A stretch of 8,808 nucleotides of DNA, from the NCBI GenBank assembly GCA_023412975.1, contig JAEZRB010000005.1, positions 1 to 8,808 of the forward strand, in the 5' to 3' direction. The stretch comes from Bacteroidota bacterium. GTDB lineage: Bacteria; Bacteroidota; Bacteroidia; Chitinophagales; Chitinophagaceae. The position numbers and the translations under genes were made by a program. How positions within the stretch are numbered: position 1 is the first letter of the stretch; every line of letters begins with the position of its first letter. Shown piece after piece: positions 1 to 6,024 of the stretch. The notes beneath the pieces were generated by a model, which was given only the letters and a program-made list of their open reading frames with translations, was not told the origin of the DNA and did no database searches.

Positions 1-1048
1 GCTTCCCGGTACCACATGCCGTATATCGTCCAAAACAGGGATAACCAAAATTGGGCGTTATCAATCCTTCATCCAGTGCCACAAGCGCACCGAGAGGTTT
101 AAAAGTTGAACCGGGTTCATAACGACCCTGCACCGCACGGTTCAGGAGTGGACCAGCTACATCCAGTACCAGACGGGAATAGTTTTTATTCTTATCGGGC
201 CCTGTCAGATCGTTGGGGTTGAAGACCGGGCCTGAAGCCATGGCCAATATCCCGCCCGTCTTGGGATCGATCGCTACAACAGCGCCTACTTTATCTGTCA
301 TCATCTTTTCGGCCATCTCCTGTAGCTCGATATCAAGATAGGTTCTGAGTCCGCGACCAGCAATTGCAGCCGTATCAAAAATGCCGTTCTCATAATTCCC
401 AACAAGACGATTCCTGTTGTCTTTGATCAGGTATTGCACACCACGCTGACCCATCAGCACAGATTCATAAGTTGCTTCCAGCCCGTTTTTCCCGATATAG
501 TCGCCCATGCGATAAAAATAGTTGGACTTCTCGATGTCAGCGGGTGAAACTTCGTTGATATAACCCAGCATCTGGGCAGCGACATTATAAGGATAAACCC
601 GCACAGGGCGTTCTACAAGAGCAAATCCCGGAAAGCGCCAGCTGTTTTCTTCAAAACGAGCCTGCATCTGGTGGGTAAGCAGGGGTTGGAAAATGGAAGG
701 TCGTACAGCCCTGTTCTTGAATATAGCGTCACGAATACGCTTATTGAAATCGGCGGTATCGATCTCCATTAGCCGGCAAAAAGCGGTGGTATCAAAATTT
801 TTTACCTCGGCCGGTGTCACCATCAGGTCAAACATGATCGCATTATTCAGAATCGCCCTGCCTTTACGATCATAGATAATCCCACGCTCAGGATAAACGA
901 TCTTGGGAAATACCGCGTTGTCCATGGCCAGCTGGCTGTATTTTCCCGAAACGATCTGCAGGTTAAACAACTGCGCGATGATCACCAGGAATGCTACCAG
1001 GAAAATTAAACGGATGATACGGCTTCTAGATTGGTTAAACACAGACAT
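1..1048 (-). CDS. mrdA: Penicillin-binding protein 2 (elongation transpeptidase), 3' end outside window
   Basis: This is the class B PBP that cross-links peptidoglycan during side-wall growth, acting in the periplasm with MreBCD and RodA. I translated 349 residues without a frame break from the ATG at 1048; the gene continues past the left edge, so the rest of the transpeptidase domain is not visible. Residues about 11-27 form a single N-terminal membrane anchor. The pedestal signature RGIIYDRKGRAILNN follows at about 52-66, then AAQMLGYINEV and the GKNGLEATYE block. The active-site SxxK motif is present as YEPGSTFKP, with the nucleophile Ser314 and Lys317. The SxN and KTG motifs would lie outside the window. 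The conserved His often found before LGY in the pedestal is Gln here. There is no clear Shine-Dalgarno sequence. It lies on the same strand as mreD but 413 bp beyond it, so it may have its own promoter. The family assignment is firm. Confidence 0.95.
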   Translation of the reverse strand, partial: MSVFNQSRSRIIRLIFLVAFLVIIAQLFNLQIVSGKYSQLAMDNAVFPKIVYPERGIIYDRKGRAILNNAIMFDLMVTPAEVKNFDTTAFCRLMEIDTADFNKRIRDAIFKNRAVRPSIFQPLLTHQMQARFEENSWRFPGFALVERPVRVYPYNVAAQMLGYINEVSPADIEKSNYFYRMGDYIGKNGLEATYESVLMGQRGVQYLIKDNRNRLVGNYENGIFDTAAIAGRGLRTYLDIELQEMAEKMMTDKVGAVVAIDPKTGGILAMASGPVFNPNDLTGPDKNKNYSRLVLDVAGPLLNRAVQGRYEPGSTFKPLGALVALDEGLITPNFGYPCFGRYTACGTGK

Positions 1049-1103
1049 GGTTCACAAAAACGAATGATCCCGACAGTTATCGGAGAGAGAAAATTATTCC
1101 ATA

Positions 1104-1135
1104 CAAAGTACGAACTCCCCCCGGCGCTTTCCAAA
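1104..1135 (-). promoter_or_regulatory. Candidate Bacteroidota-type promoter for mrdA
   Basis: On the minus strand a -33-like TTTG (1132-1135) is followed 20 bp later by GTACTTTG (1104-1111). This matches the TTTG half of the TAnnTTTG -7 box but not its TA. The implied start of transcription is about 50 nt before the mrdA ATG. This is inferred from the consensus only. Confidence 0.35.
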
Positions 1136-1239
1136 TGTTTGCGGGAGATTATTTTCCTTTTAAGAAATTTTTCTATAGATAGCTACTAGCTTCAGGATAG
1201 GTAATTACGATCTGCTGTTTTTTTAGAAATCCAGCATAA

Positions 1240-1258
1240 AACGTCCCGATGGGACGTT
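1240..1258. repeat. REP-like hairpin 1
   Basis: A perfect 8-bp inverted repeat, AACGTCCC / GGGACGTT, encloses the 3-nt loop GAT. It is the best preserved member of the local hairpin family with core CGTYCC-loop-GGRACG. It is followed by GCCGGTGTAtaaTCA, a flank that recurs after hairpin 4. Confidence 0.7.
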
Positions 1259-1288
1259 GCCGGTGTATAATCATTGTTTTTCTATAAG

Positions 1289-1305
1289 TTGTCCCTACGG
1301 GAAAA
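1289..1305. repeat. REP-like hairpin 2 (degenerate)
   Basis: The core TCCC-TAC-GGGA (1292-1302) is flanked by a G/A mismatch and then TT/AA pairs, giving TTGTCCCTACGGGAAAA. It fits the same family as hairpin 1 with a decayed outer arm. It follows TTTTTCTATAA (1277-1287). Confidence 0.5.
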
Positions 1306-1325
1306 CCAGATTTCAAATGTTCATT

Positions 1326-1343
1326 GCGTTCCGTTTGGAACGC
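1326..1343. repeat. REP-like hairpin 3
   Basis: A perfect 7-bp inverted repeat, GCGTTCC / GGAACGC, encloses the loop GTTT. Relative to hairpin 1 the inner C-G pair is replaced by T-A on both arms, a compensatory change. It is followed by TTATAGGTAGGAAAAA (1345-1360), roughly the reverse complement of the motif before hairpin 2. Confidence 0.7.
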
Positions 1344-1376
1344 TTTATAGGTAGGAAAAACATCGAATTGAGATTT

Positions 1377-1393
1377 ACGTTCCTTCGCAACGT
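1377..1393. repeat. REP-like hairpin 4 (one mismatch)
   Basis: ACGTTCC-TTC-GCAACGT is a 7-bp stem with a single C/C mismatch. It is followed after four extra bases (TTTA) by GCAGGTGTAccgTCA, a near copy of the flank after hairpin 1. This suggests that hairpin plus flank is the repeated unit. Confidence 0.55.
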
Positions 1394-1461
1394 TTTATGC
1401 AGGTGTACCGTCAATAGCAGAAAGTTCCGTAAAGCCACGGGTAATTCGGACGGCTAAATAT

Positions 1462-1995
1462 CTACGCTGTATTAGTACGAAATTTCATCCGGCGCGGGAA
1501 CAACAGTTCAGTAGTAATGATTAAAAGCATGCTTATAGCGGTGGTGGCCACAACCTTAATAAGAAACCCGAGGAAGGTTCCGAAGGAAAGCCATTGTAAC
1601 ATGGTGAGATAACCATGATGAAGCACGGTCAGTATAAGCACATAAACCAGGTAAGGTGTCCAACCCATCGCGCGGGGTGATGGCTCGCGGTAATTGAACT
1701 CTGAAGGATCTTTTGGTGTGAGAATATTGATCACAAAAGGACGGCAATAAGCTACCAGGACGCAGGCGGCGGCGTGCAGACCGGGCGTCATCGTAAAGAA
1801 ATCAAGCGCCAGGCCCACCAGGAAACCTGTGATCATCAATCCTATCCTTGAAACACTAAATGGCAGCCATAGTAGAAACAGGTAGTACAGGTAGGGCACA
1901 ATAAACCGGTGAAGATGTGGAATCTTATTCAGCACGTACACCTGCACGAGTATAAACAGGGCAAAGCGGATAATATTTCTTAGCAGGTCACTCAC
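1462..1995 (-). CDS. mreD: Rod shape-determining protein MreD
   Basis: MreD is an integral inner-membrane protein of the elongasome that works with MreC and MreB to position peptidoglycan synthesis. The 177-residue product has several hydrophobic spans (about 10-22, 33-47, 51-68, 73-92, 113-128, 137-165) and the family's most conserved stretch, GLALDFFTMTPGLHAAA (61-77), followed by CRP. Length and hydrophobicity fit the family, which is otherwise weakly conserved. The start is GTG: the sequence GTGA at 1995-1992 contains both this start and the mreC TGA stop, and no ATG lies close downstream in frame. The 4-bp overlap suggests translational coupling to mreC. The C-terminus is basic (RRMKFR), as expected on the cytoplasmic side. 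Confidence 0.93.
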   Translation of the reverse strand: MSDLLRNIIRFALFILVQVYVLNKIPHLHRFIVPYLYYLFLLWLPFSVSRIGLMITGFLVGLALDFFTMTPGLHAAACVLVAYCRPFVINILTPKDPSEFNYREPSPRAMGWTPYLVYVLILTVLHHGYLTMLQWLSFGTFLGFLIKVVATTAISMLLIITTELLFPRRMKFRTNTA

Positions 1996-2870
1996 CGGGC
2001 GCTCTTTTTAGGATCATCAACTTTTTTCTGGGTTTCTTTCAAAAGTGTAGACTGGTCGCTATAAAATAAATTTTCTACTACCATCACCTGTTGCAGGTTT
2101 TGAAAATTGGCCGCGGGCTTTATTCGCAGAACATAAAAATTGGTAGAAGGATCGGGGATGATCTGTGCTACGGTACCCACCAGGTGTAAAGGAGGAAAGC
2201 TCAACGAAAATTTACCGGTTACAATGGTATCACCCACTACCAGCGAATCACTTTTCGGAATATCCTTCAGGTTTAAGAACCGCGGGTCTTTTCCATCCCA
2301 ATACAAGGTGCCGGAGCTCCCGCTTTTCTTCACGAGCACATTTACTTTGTTTTGCACATGCAGCAGGCTCATCACCTGGCTAAAGTTGGGACTCACATTT
2401 ACCACCTGTCCCACCAACCCGCCATCGGAGCTAAACACACCCATATTATCCTGGATCCCCTGGTTGGCGCCGCGATTGATCTGTACATAATTTTTATCGG
2501 AGTTGACAGTATTATACAATACCTGTGCATCCCTCCATAAGTATTGCCTCAGTTTGCCTAGTGTATCGAAAGGAACAGAATCGCGGGTAAGTTTGAAAGT
2601 GGTATCGCTATTTACAAAATTGGACGGCAGGAGATTTACCAGTGAATCATTCATTTTCAAAAGGCGGCGATTTTCTTCTTTCATCGTAAAGAAATCCTCT
2701 ACGGTATTATAGCGACCGCTGAACCAACCCGTGATCTCGTTGGCCACACCCAGTCCCTTTGCCTTATGAAATTTATTGTATGTAAAAAGAAACCACAGGG
2801 CCACCGCCTGCAACGCAAGAAATACGATAACAGTGAAAAAACGCCGAATGAAAAGGAATATGTTTCGCAC
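1992..2870 (-). CDS. mreC: Rod shape-determining protein MreC
   Basis: MreC is the periplasmic scaffold that links MreB and MreD in the inner membrane to PBP2 and regulates its activity. The 292-residue protein has a basic cytoplasmic N-terminus, one membrane span (about 11-30), a predicted coiled coil (about 52-82, TVEDFFTMKEENRRLLKMND), and then the beta-domain. The conserved blocks NRGANQGIQDNMGVFSSDG (132-150), GLVGQVVNVS and the S-Q-V-M-S-L-L-H segment are all visible. So is the second barrel repeat with GDTIVTGKFSLSFPPLHLVGTV. The C-terminus is a charged lysine-rich tail. The start is GTG at 2870: no ATG occurs in frame until residue 63, which would remove the anchor. It overlaps mreD by 4 bp and lies 85 bp downstream of mreB. 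Confidence 0.96.
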   Translation of the reverse strand: MRNIFLFIRRFFTVIVFLALQAVALWFLFTYNKFHKAKGLGVANEITGWFSGRYNTVEDFFTMKEENRRLLKMNDSLVNLLPSNFVNSDTTFKLTRDSVPFDTLGKLRQYLWRDAQVLYNTVNSDKNYVQINRGANQGIQDNMGVFSSDGGLVGQVVNVSPNFSQVMSLLHVQNKVNVLVKKSGSSGTLYWDGKDPRFLNLKDIPKSDSLVVGDTIVTGKFSLSFPPLHLVGTVAQIIPDPSTNFYVLRIKPAANFQNLQQVMVVENLFYSDQSTLLKETQKKVDDPKKSAR

Positions 2871-2897
2871 TAGTGAAAGGATTTGGAATTGGGGATT

Positions 2898-2938
2898 AGG
2901 AATTTGTTTCAGGCACTAATTACAAATTACAAATTCCT
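2898..2938 (-). repeat. Inverted repeat and AATTTGT heptads in mreB-mreC spacer
   Basis: Ten-base arms AGGAATTTGT (2898-2907) and ACAAATTCCT (2929-2938) are perfect reverse complements around a 21-nt loop. Read on the minus strand, the segment begins GGAATTTGTAATTTGTAATTAGT, i.e. heptad copies AATTTGT, AATTTGT, AATTAGT. The stem is AT-rich and no T-run follows it, so it is not a standard terminator. It may be an mRNA processing or stability element, or simply low-complexity intergenic sequence. Confidence 0.6.
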
Positions 2939-2955
2939 GCTTCCTGTACCTTGAT

Positions 2956-3981
2956 TTATCTCATCACAAACGGGTACCTGTCGTAGTGTTTCAACGCAAT
3001 CCCTGTACCACGAACCACACTTTTTAGCGGATCGTCGGCCACATGCACCGGCAATTTGATTTTTTGGCTTAATCTTTTGTCAAGACCTCTTAACAAAGCG
3101 CCACCACCGGTGAGATAAAGACCGCGACGGTAGATATCACCAGCCAGTTCCGGCGGTGTTTGTTCCAGGGCTTTTAATATTGCCTCTTCAATCTTGAAGA
3201 TACTTTTGTCCAATGCTTCCGCGATCTCCTGGTAGCTCACCATGATCTGTTTGGGAATACCTGTTACCAGGTCGCGACCATTCACCGGAATATCATCAGG
3301 GGGATTATCGAGATCCTTCATAGCTGAGCCAACCTGGATCTTGATCTGCTCGGCGGTACGTTCACCGATGAGCAGACTATGATAACGTCGGAGAGCTTCC
3401 ATAATATCAGCGGTAAATTCATCACCGGCGATACGGATCGACTGGTCGCAGACAATCCCCGCCAGGGCGATCACGGTAATACCGGTAGTACCACCACCGA
3501 TGTCTATGATCATATTACCCACGGGCTCTTCCACATCAATGCCGATACCCAGCGCAGCGGCCATGGGTTCATGCAGCAGGTAAACTTCTTTGGCGCCTGC
3601 CTGTTCGGCGCTATCCCGAACCGCCCTTTTTTCAACCTCGGTGATCGAGGAAGGAATGCAGATCATCATCCTCCAGCTGGGAGGAAATAACGGTTTTTTT
3701 GGGTAAACCAGTTTTATCAGTTCGCGGATCATCAGTTCCGCGGCATTGAAGTCAGCGATTACACCATCTTTTAAGGGACGTACCGTGCGGATGCTTTCGT
3801 GGGTTTTTTCGTGCATCATCAGCGCTCTTTTTCCTACCGCCAGTACTTCTTTGGGATTGTTTCTGTTCAGGGCAACTATGCTCGGCTCATTTACCACCAC
3901 CTCGTCGTTATGTATAATCAGGGTATTTGCAGTACCCAGGTCCATTGCTATTTCTTGTGTAAACCAGTTAAAAAGTCCCAT
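2956..3981 (-). CDS. mreB: Actin-like cell-shape protein MreB
   Basis: MreB is a bacterial actin homologue that polymerises on the inner face of the cytoplasmic membrane and orients side-wall peptidoglycan synthesis. The 341-residue length is typical. The actin-fold nucleotide-site motifs are intact: phosphate-1 DLGTANT (14-20), HEPMAAALG with the catalytic Glu138 (137-145), phosphate-2 DIGGGTTG (160-167) and the adenosine motif TGGGALLRGL (291-300). The N-terminal GLFNWF is hydrophobic, consistent with a membrane-binding element. The ATG at 3981 places the conserved AMDLGTANT at the usual distance. There is no clear Shine-Dalgarno sequence, common in Bacteroidota. It is the first gene of the mreB-mreC-mreD cluster, with a plausible promoter about 25-60 bp upstream. 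The assignment is certain at the family level; a paralogue elsewhere cannot be excluded. Confidence 0.98.
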   Translation of the reverse strand: MGLFNWFTQEIAMDLGTANTLIIHNDEVVVNEPSIVALNRNNPKEVLAVGKRALMMHEKTHESIRTVRPLKDGVIADFNAAELMIRELIKLVYPKKPLFPPSWRMMICIPSSITEVEKRAVRDSAEQAGAKEVYLLHEPMAAALGIGIDVEEPVGNMIIDIGGGTTGITVIALAGIVCDQSIRIAGDEFTADIMEALRRYHSLLIGERTAEQIKIQVGSAMKDLDNPPDDIPVNGRDLVTGIPKQIMVSYQEIAEALDKSIFKIEEAILKALEQTPPELAGDIYRRGLYLTGGGALLRGLDKRLSQKIKLPVHVADDPLKSVVRGTGIALKHYDRYPFVMR

Positions 3982-4006
3982 TCTATATTATTGGATTAAA
4001 TGTGTG

Positions 4007-4037
4007 CAAAGTTTAAGGAATAATTCGAATTAACAAA
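4007..4037 (-). promoter_or_regulatory. Candidate mreBCD promoter
   Basis: On the minus strand TTTG (4034-4037) precedes TAAACTTTG (4007-4015), with 23 nt between the two TTTG cores. That spacing equals a Bacteroidota -33 TTTG / -7 TAnnTTTG promoter, although there is one extra base between TA and TTTG. Transcription would start a few bases downstream, leaving a leader of about 20 nt before mreB. This is consensus matching only. Confidence 0.45.
4021..4032. promoter_or_regulatory. Perfect 12-bp palindrome in the mreB promoter spacer
   Basis: TAATTCGAATTA is its own reverse complement and lies between the proposed -33 and -7 elements of mreB. A dimeric DNA-binding protein sitting here would block the promoter, so it is a candidate operator. 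AT-rich palindromes of this size also arise by chance. Confidence 0.35.
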
Positions 4038-4378
4038 GCAAACCACTGGAGGGTCGGTTTTTCGCTCAAACGCAGGAAAGACGCGGTTTCTCATCAGCAG
4101 CTGGTTTTAAAATTCTTTACTCGTAATTAACGGCTTTCCGGCCATTCTATTATAATGAGGCACACTTTCTTTGCGTATTTTCCGCGATGGCACAATAAAA
4201 CTGGAATATCACCACCACCTCCCAAATTCCTGCGAGGTTTTGATCTCACTAAACAAGACTCCAATTCCTTCCCGCCTCCCCGTCTTCCCGGCCAAACCAA
4301 CCAATCACCTCTTCGAAAATTTTGGCACAGAAATAGCAAGCGGGTAGAAAGTAATCCGAACTTTCACAAAATCAAAGT

Positions 4379-4873
4379 ATGAGAAAATTAATTGTTGTTT
4401 TATTCGTCTTGGCTTTTTCAATCACGGCAGAGGCTCAGAGTCGTAGCACCAACAGCACTTCCTACAAAACCGCCCTCGGTATAAAAGTGTGGGATGGTGG
4501 AGGAATTTCTTTGAAGCATTTTTTCAACGAACGCAACGCCGGGGAGCTGATCGGCTATTTCTGGCGTCATGGTTTCAGACTTACGGGACTTTATGAGATA
4601 CATGGCCCTATTTCAGGTGCACCGGGCCTTAAATGGTACATCGGTCCTGGCGCTCATATTGGAGCATATAGTGACGGCCACCATCATCATAACAACAACC
4701 ATCACCATCATGGCCATGTCAGCATTGGTATCGACGGCGTGATCGGGCTCGACTACAAATTCAACCAGGCACCGATCAACCTATCGCTCGACTGGCAGCC
4801 ATCGTTTGAGTTTACAGATGGGCACGGTTTTAATGGTAGTTGGGGAGGATTGGGAATCCGTTACACTTTCTAA
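4379..4873 (+). CDS. Small outer-membrane beta-barrel protein with His-rich loop
   Basis: The 164-residue product has a signal peptide (MRKLIVVLFVLAFSITAEAQ, likely cleaved after AEA at residue 19). About 145 mature residues follow, dominated by alternating glycine/aromatic beta-strands such as WYIGPGAHIGAY, VSIGIDGVIGLDYKF and INLSLDWQPSFEF. The last strand, LGIRYTF, ends in a C-terminal phenylalanine, the usual BAM recognition feature. The size suits a small barrel of about eight strands. The striking feature is HHHH-NNN-HHHH-G-H at 101-113. Counting back from the C-terminal strand, this falls in an extracellular loop, as does DGHG at 147-150. I do not recognise a named family and propose no specific function; surface metal binding is only a suggestion. 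It is a single-gene unit ending at an intrinsic terminator, with no clear Shine-Dalgarno sequence. An alternative is a non-barrel secreted beta protein, which is less likely. Confidence 0.85.
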   Translation: MRKLIVVLFVLAFSITAEAQSRSTNSTSYKTALGIKVWDGGGISLKHFFNERNAGELIGYFWRHGFRLTGLYEIHGPISGAPGLKWYIGPGAHIGAYSDGHHHHNNNHHHHGHVSIGIDGVIGLDYKFNQAPINLSLDWQPSFEFTDGHGFNGSWGGLGIRYTF

Positions 4874-4895
4874 TATATATCTTCGATTTATCAGC

Positions 4896-4933
4896 AAAAA
4901 CAGGCCGGCCCCCTTAAAAGGGTCGGTCTTTTT
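4896..4933 (+). terminator. Intrinsic terminator after the barrel gene
   Basis: A 9-bp stem GGCCGGCCC (4903-4911) pairs with GGGTCGGTC (4920-4928), including two G-U pairs, around an 8-nt loop, and is followed by TTTTT (4929-4933). In the plus-strand RNA all nine positions pair. In the minus-strand RNA the two wobbles become A/C mismatches, although AAAAA upstream (4896-4900) supplies a U-tail. It should therefore work best for the plus-strand gene and possibly also for the converging dioxygenase gene. Confidence 0.8.
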
Positions 4934-4939
4934 ATGCAC

Positions 4940-5998
4940 CTAACTGGCTACAAACCCCAGCCTTTTCTCAACGGCCGGTGGCAGGCTGGGTAATTTTCTT
5001 CTCTCAATAAGGAAACTATTCAACTGGGCGATCCCGCGAAATATATAGTGTTTGTCAGCAGCCGCTTTCAGGTAATCCTTCCCCGAACTACCCCCGGTGC
5101 CGATCCTGGTGCCGATCATCCGGTGCACCATATTCATGTGGCGGTAACGCCAGGAACTAAGCTGCTCATCGATCTCAAGCAGGCTGTTGAGCAACTGGAA
5201 GGGCAAATGCAGTAAGGGATAACCCCTATAAAGCATGATAAACAGCGCAGCCCTGCGTGCTGCCGGCGATAATGTATCCGATCCGTCTATACTGGCTGGA
5301 GTTTCGGGGAAAAACAACTGGTCAAATGCGTCGAGGTTATTTTTTTCAGCCTCCGCGAGACTGTCCTGGTACTGGTAGCGGTATTCTGCCCAAAAAGGAT
5401 GAATATTCTTTTCATTGCCATGCGCAGCAAAGGCTGCCCAGTTTTGTTCTTCATTAAAAAATGGCATTCTTTCCAGCCACCCGTTGAGCAATTGCAGCAA
5501 GGAACTTCCGGATTCCGCTTTTTTGATCAGGTTGACATGTTCCTGCCTGAGTTGCGAAGTGTAATATTCTTTACCATGACGGGTTTCGAATTTCAAACCC
5601 AGTTTGGCTTCCAGTTCCTTGAACTGCCAGCTTTGAAAGCCAGAAGCAGGGCGCAGCATATCGCGGAAATCGAGGAAGTCCATGGGTGTCATCGTTTCCA
5701 TGATATCGATCTGGTGCACCAGCACCTGGAGTATGGTCACGCAGCGACGAAGACGGTGAACCACGGTTTGCAATTCGGGTGAGTTATCGTTCAGCGAGGG
5801 CTTGGCCATGATTTCCACAATGGAATCCGCTTCATGATGCAATTGCTTAAACCAGAGTTCATATGCCTGGTGGATGATGATAAACAACATTTCATCATGC
5901 GCCGGGATCTGGCGCTTATCGCTTTCGGGAAACTGTGCGTTGAGAATTTTATCTAATTCCAGGTAATCGTGGTAATGAACATCGGGCATGGCAAACAT
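4940..5998 (-). CDS. kynA: Tryptophan 2,3-dioxygenase (heme-dependent)
   Basis: The enzyme oxidises L-tryptophan with O2 to N-formylkynurenine, the first step of the kynurenine route; it is a cytoplasmic heme enzyme, usually a tetramer. Family residues can be placed by motif. HDEMLFIIIHQAYELWFKQ (34-52) contains the substrate-site His43. FRDMLRPASGFQS (111-123) contains Arg112, which binds the substrate carboxylate. WRYRHMNMV (283-291) contains the proximal heme ligand His287. GTGGSSG (300-306) contains Thr301. At 352 residues it is longer than the roughly 300-residue Xanthomonas enzyme; the extra length lies mainly at about 165-245, between Arg112 and the heme ligand. It starts 26 bp after the purD stop and is probably co-transcribed with it. 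Met1 and Met4 are both possible starts; neither has a strong ribosome site. The downstream pathway genes are not in view. Confidence 0.95.
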   Translation of the reverse strand: MFAMPDVHYHDYLELDKILNAQFPESDKRQIPAHDEMLFIIIHQAYELWFKQLHHEADSIVEIMAKPSLNDNSPELQTVVHRLRRCVTILQVLVHQIDIMETMTPMDFLDFRDMLRPASGFQSWQFKELEAKLGLKFETRHGKEYYTSQLRQEHVNLIKKAESGSSLLQLLNGWLERMPFFNEEQNWAAFAAHGNEKNIHPFWAEYRYQYQDSLAEAEKNNLDAFDQLFFPETPASIDGSDTLSPAARRAALFIMLYRGYPLLHLPFQLLNSLLEIDEQLSSWRYRHMNMVHRMIGTRIGTGGSSGKDYLKAAADKHYIFRGIAQLNSFLIERRKLPSLPPAVEKRLGFVAS

Positions 5999-6024
5999 TT
6001 CAGCAAAAATACGCCGGTCAGGCT

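Larger units (their letters stand above)
1049..1461. other. Repeat-rich intergenic region between mreD and mrdA
   Basis: This 413-bp stretch has no credible gene. The part near mrdA (1049-1165) holds a candidate promoter. From about 1168 to 1440 it is made of short repeats: TTTTTCTATA occurs at 1168-1177 and 1277-1286, four related hairpins lie at 1240-1393, and GCnGGTGTAnnnTCA occurs at 1259-1273 and 1399-1413. A weak 4-bp hairpin (CCGT/ACGG, 1427-1440) follows the mreD stop but has no T-run, so it is not a convincing terminator. A 66-codon frame at 1257-1457 starts with TTG inside a hairpin arm, is built from the repeats, and resembles no protein I know. Confidence 0.7.
3982..4378. other. 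Divergent intergenic region between mreB and the barrel gene
   Basis: This 397-bp region separates the two divergent genes. The mreB-proximal 60 bp hold the promoter and palindrome described separately. The middle (about 4190-4310) is pyrimidine- and CC-rich on the plus strand, with several CCACC, CCTCCC and CTTCCCGCC runs, which keeps stop codons rare and leaves chance open frames on both strands. A 75-codon plus-strand frame (4155-4382) overlaps the next gene's start by ATGA. It is proline- and basic-rich, uses AGG, AGA and CGA codons, and resembles nothing I know, so I do not call it a gene. A TTTG at 4321-4324 could be a -33 element for the barrel gene, but no good -7 box follows at the right distance. 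Confidence 0.6.

Noticed and set aside
1240..1393. Possible CRISPR-like array
   Set aside because: The repeats are short palindromes of unequal sequence and spacing, without uniform repeats of 25-40 bp, unique spacers of constant length or cas genes.
1257..1457. 66-codon plus-strand open frame in the mreD-mrdA gap
   Set aside because: It starts with TTG inside a hairpin arm and consists of the short repeats; the product resembles no protein and lies in an intergenic repeat region.
2140..2490. 116-codon plus-strand frame antisense to mreC
   Set aside because: It is the complement of well-conserved mreC coding sequence with no family features of its own.
3379..3690. 103-codon plus-strand frame antisense to mreB
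   Set aside because: It is explained by codon bias of the conserved mreB nucleotide-binding region on the opposite strand.
4040..4063. AAACC/GGTTT hairpin with T-run resembling a terminator
   Set aside because: The stem is only 5 bp with an 11-nt loop, and no plus-strand gene lies upstream to be terminated.
4151..4156. TATAAT sequence as a sigma-70 -10 box
   Set aside because: Bacteroidota primary sigma factors use TAnnTTTG, no TTGACA-like -35 is in place, and the site is over 200 bp from the nearest downstream gene.
4127..4339. 70-codon minus-strand open frame
   Set aside because: It lies opposite the pyrimidine-rich stretch that lacks stops by composition, has a glycine/arginine-rich unrecognisable product, and overlaps another chance frame.
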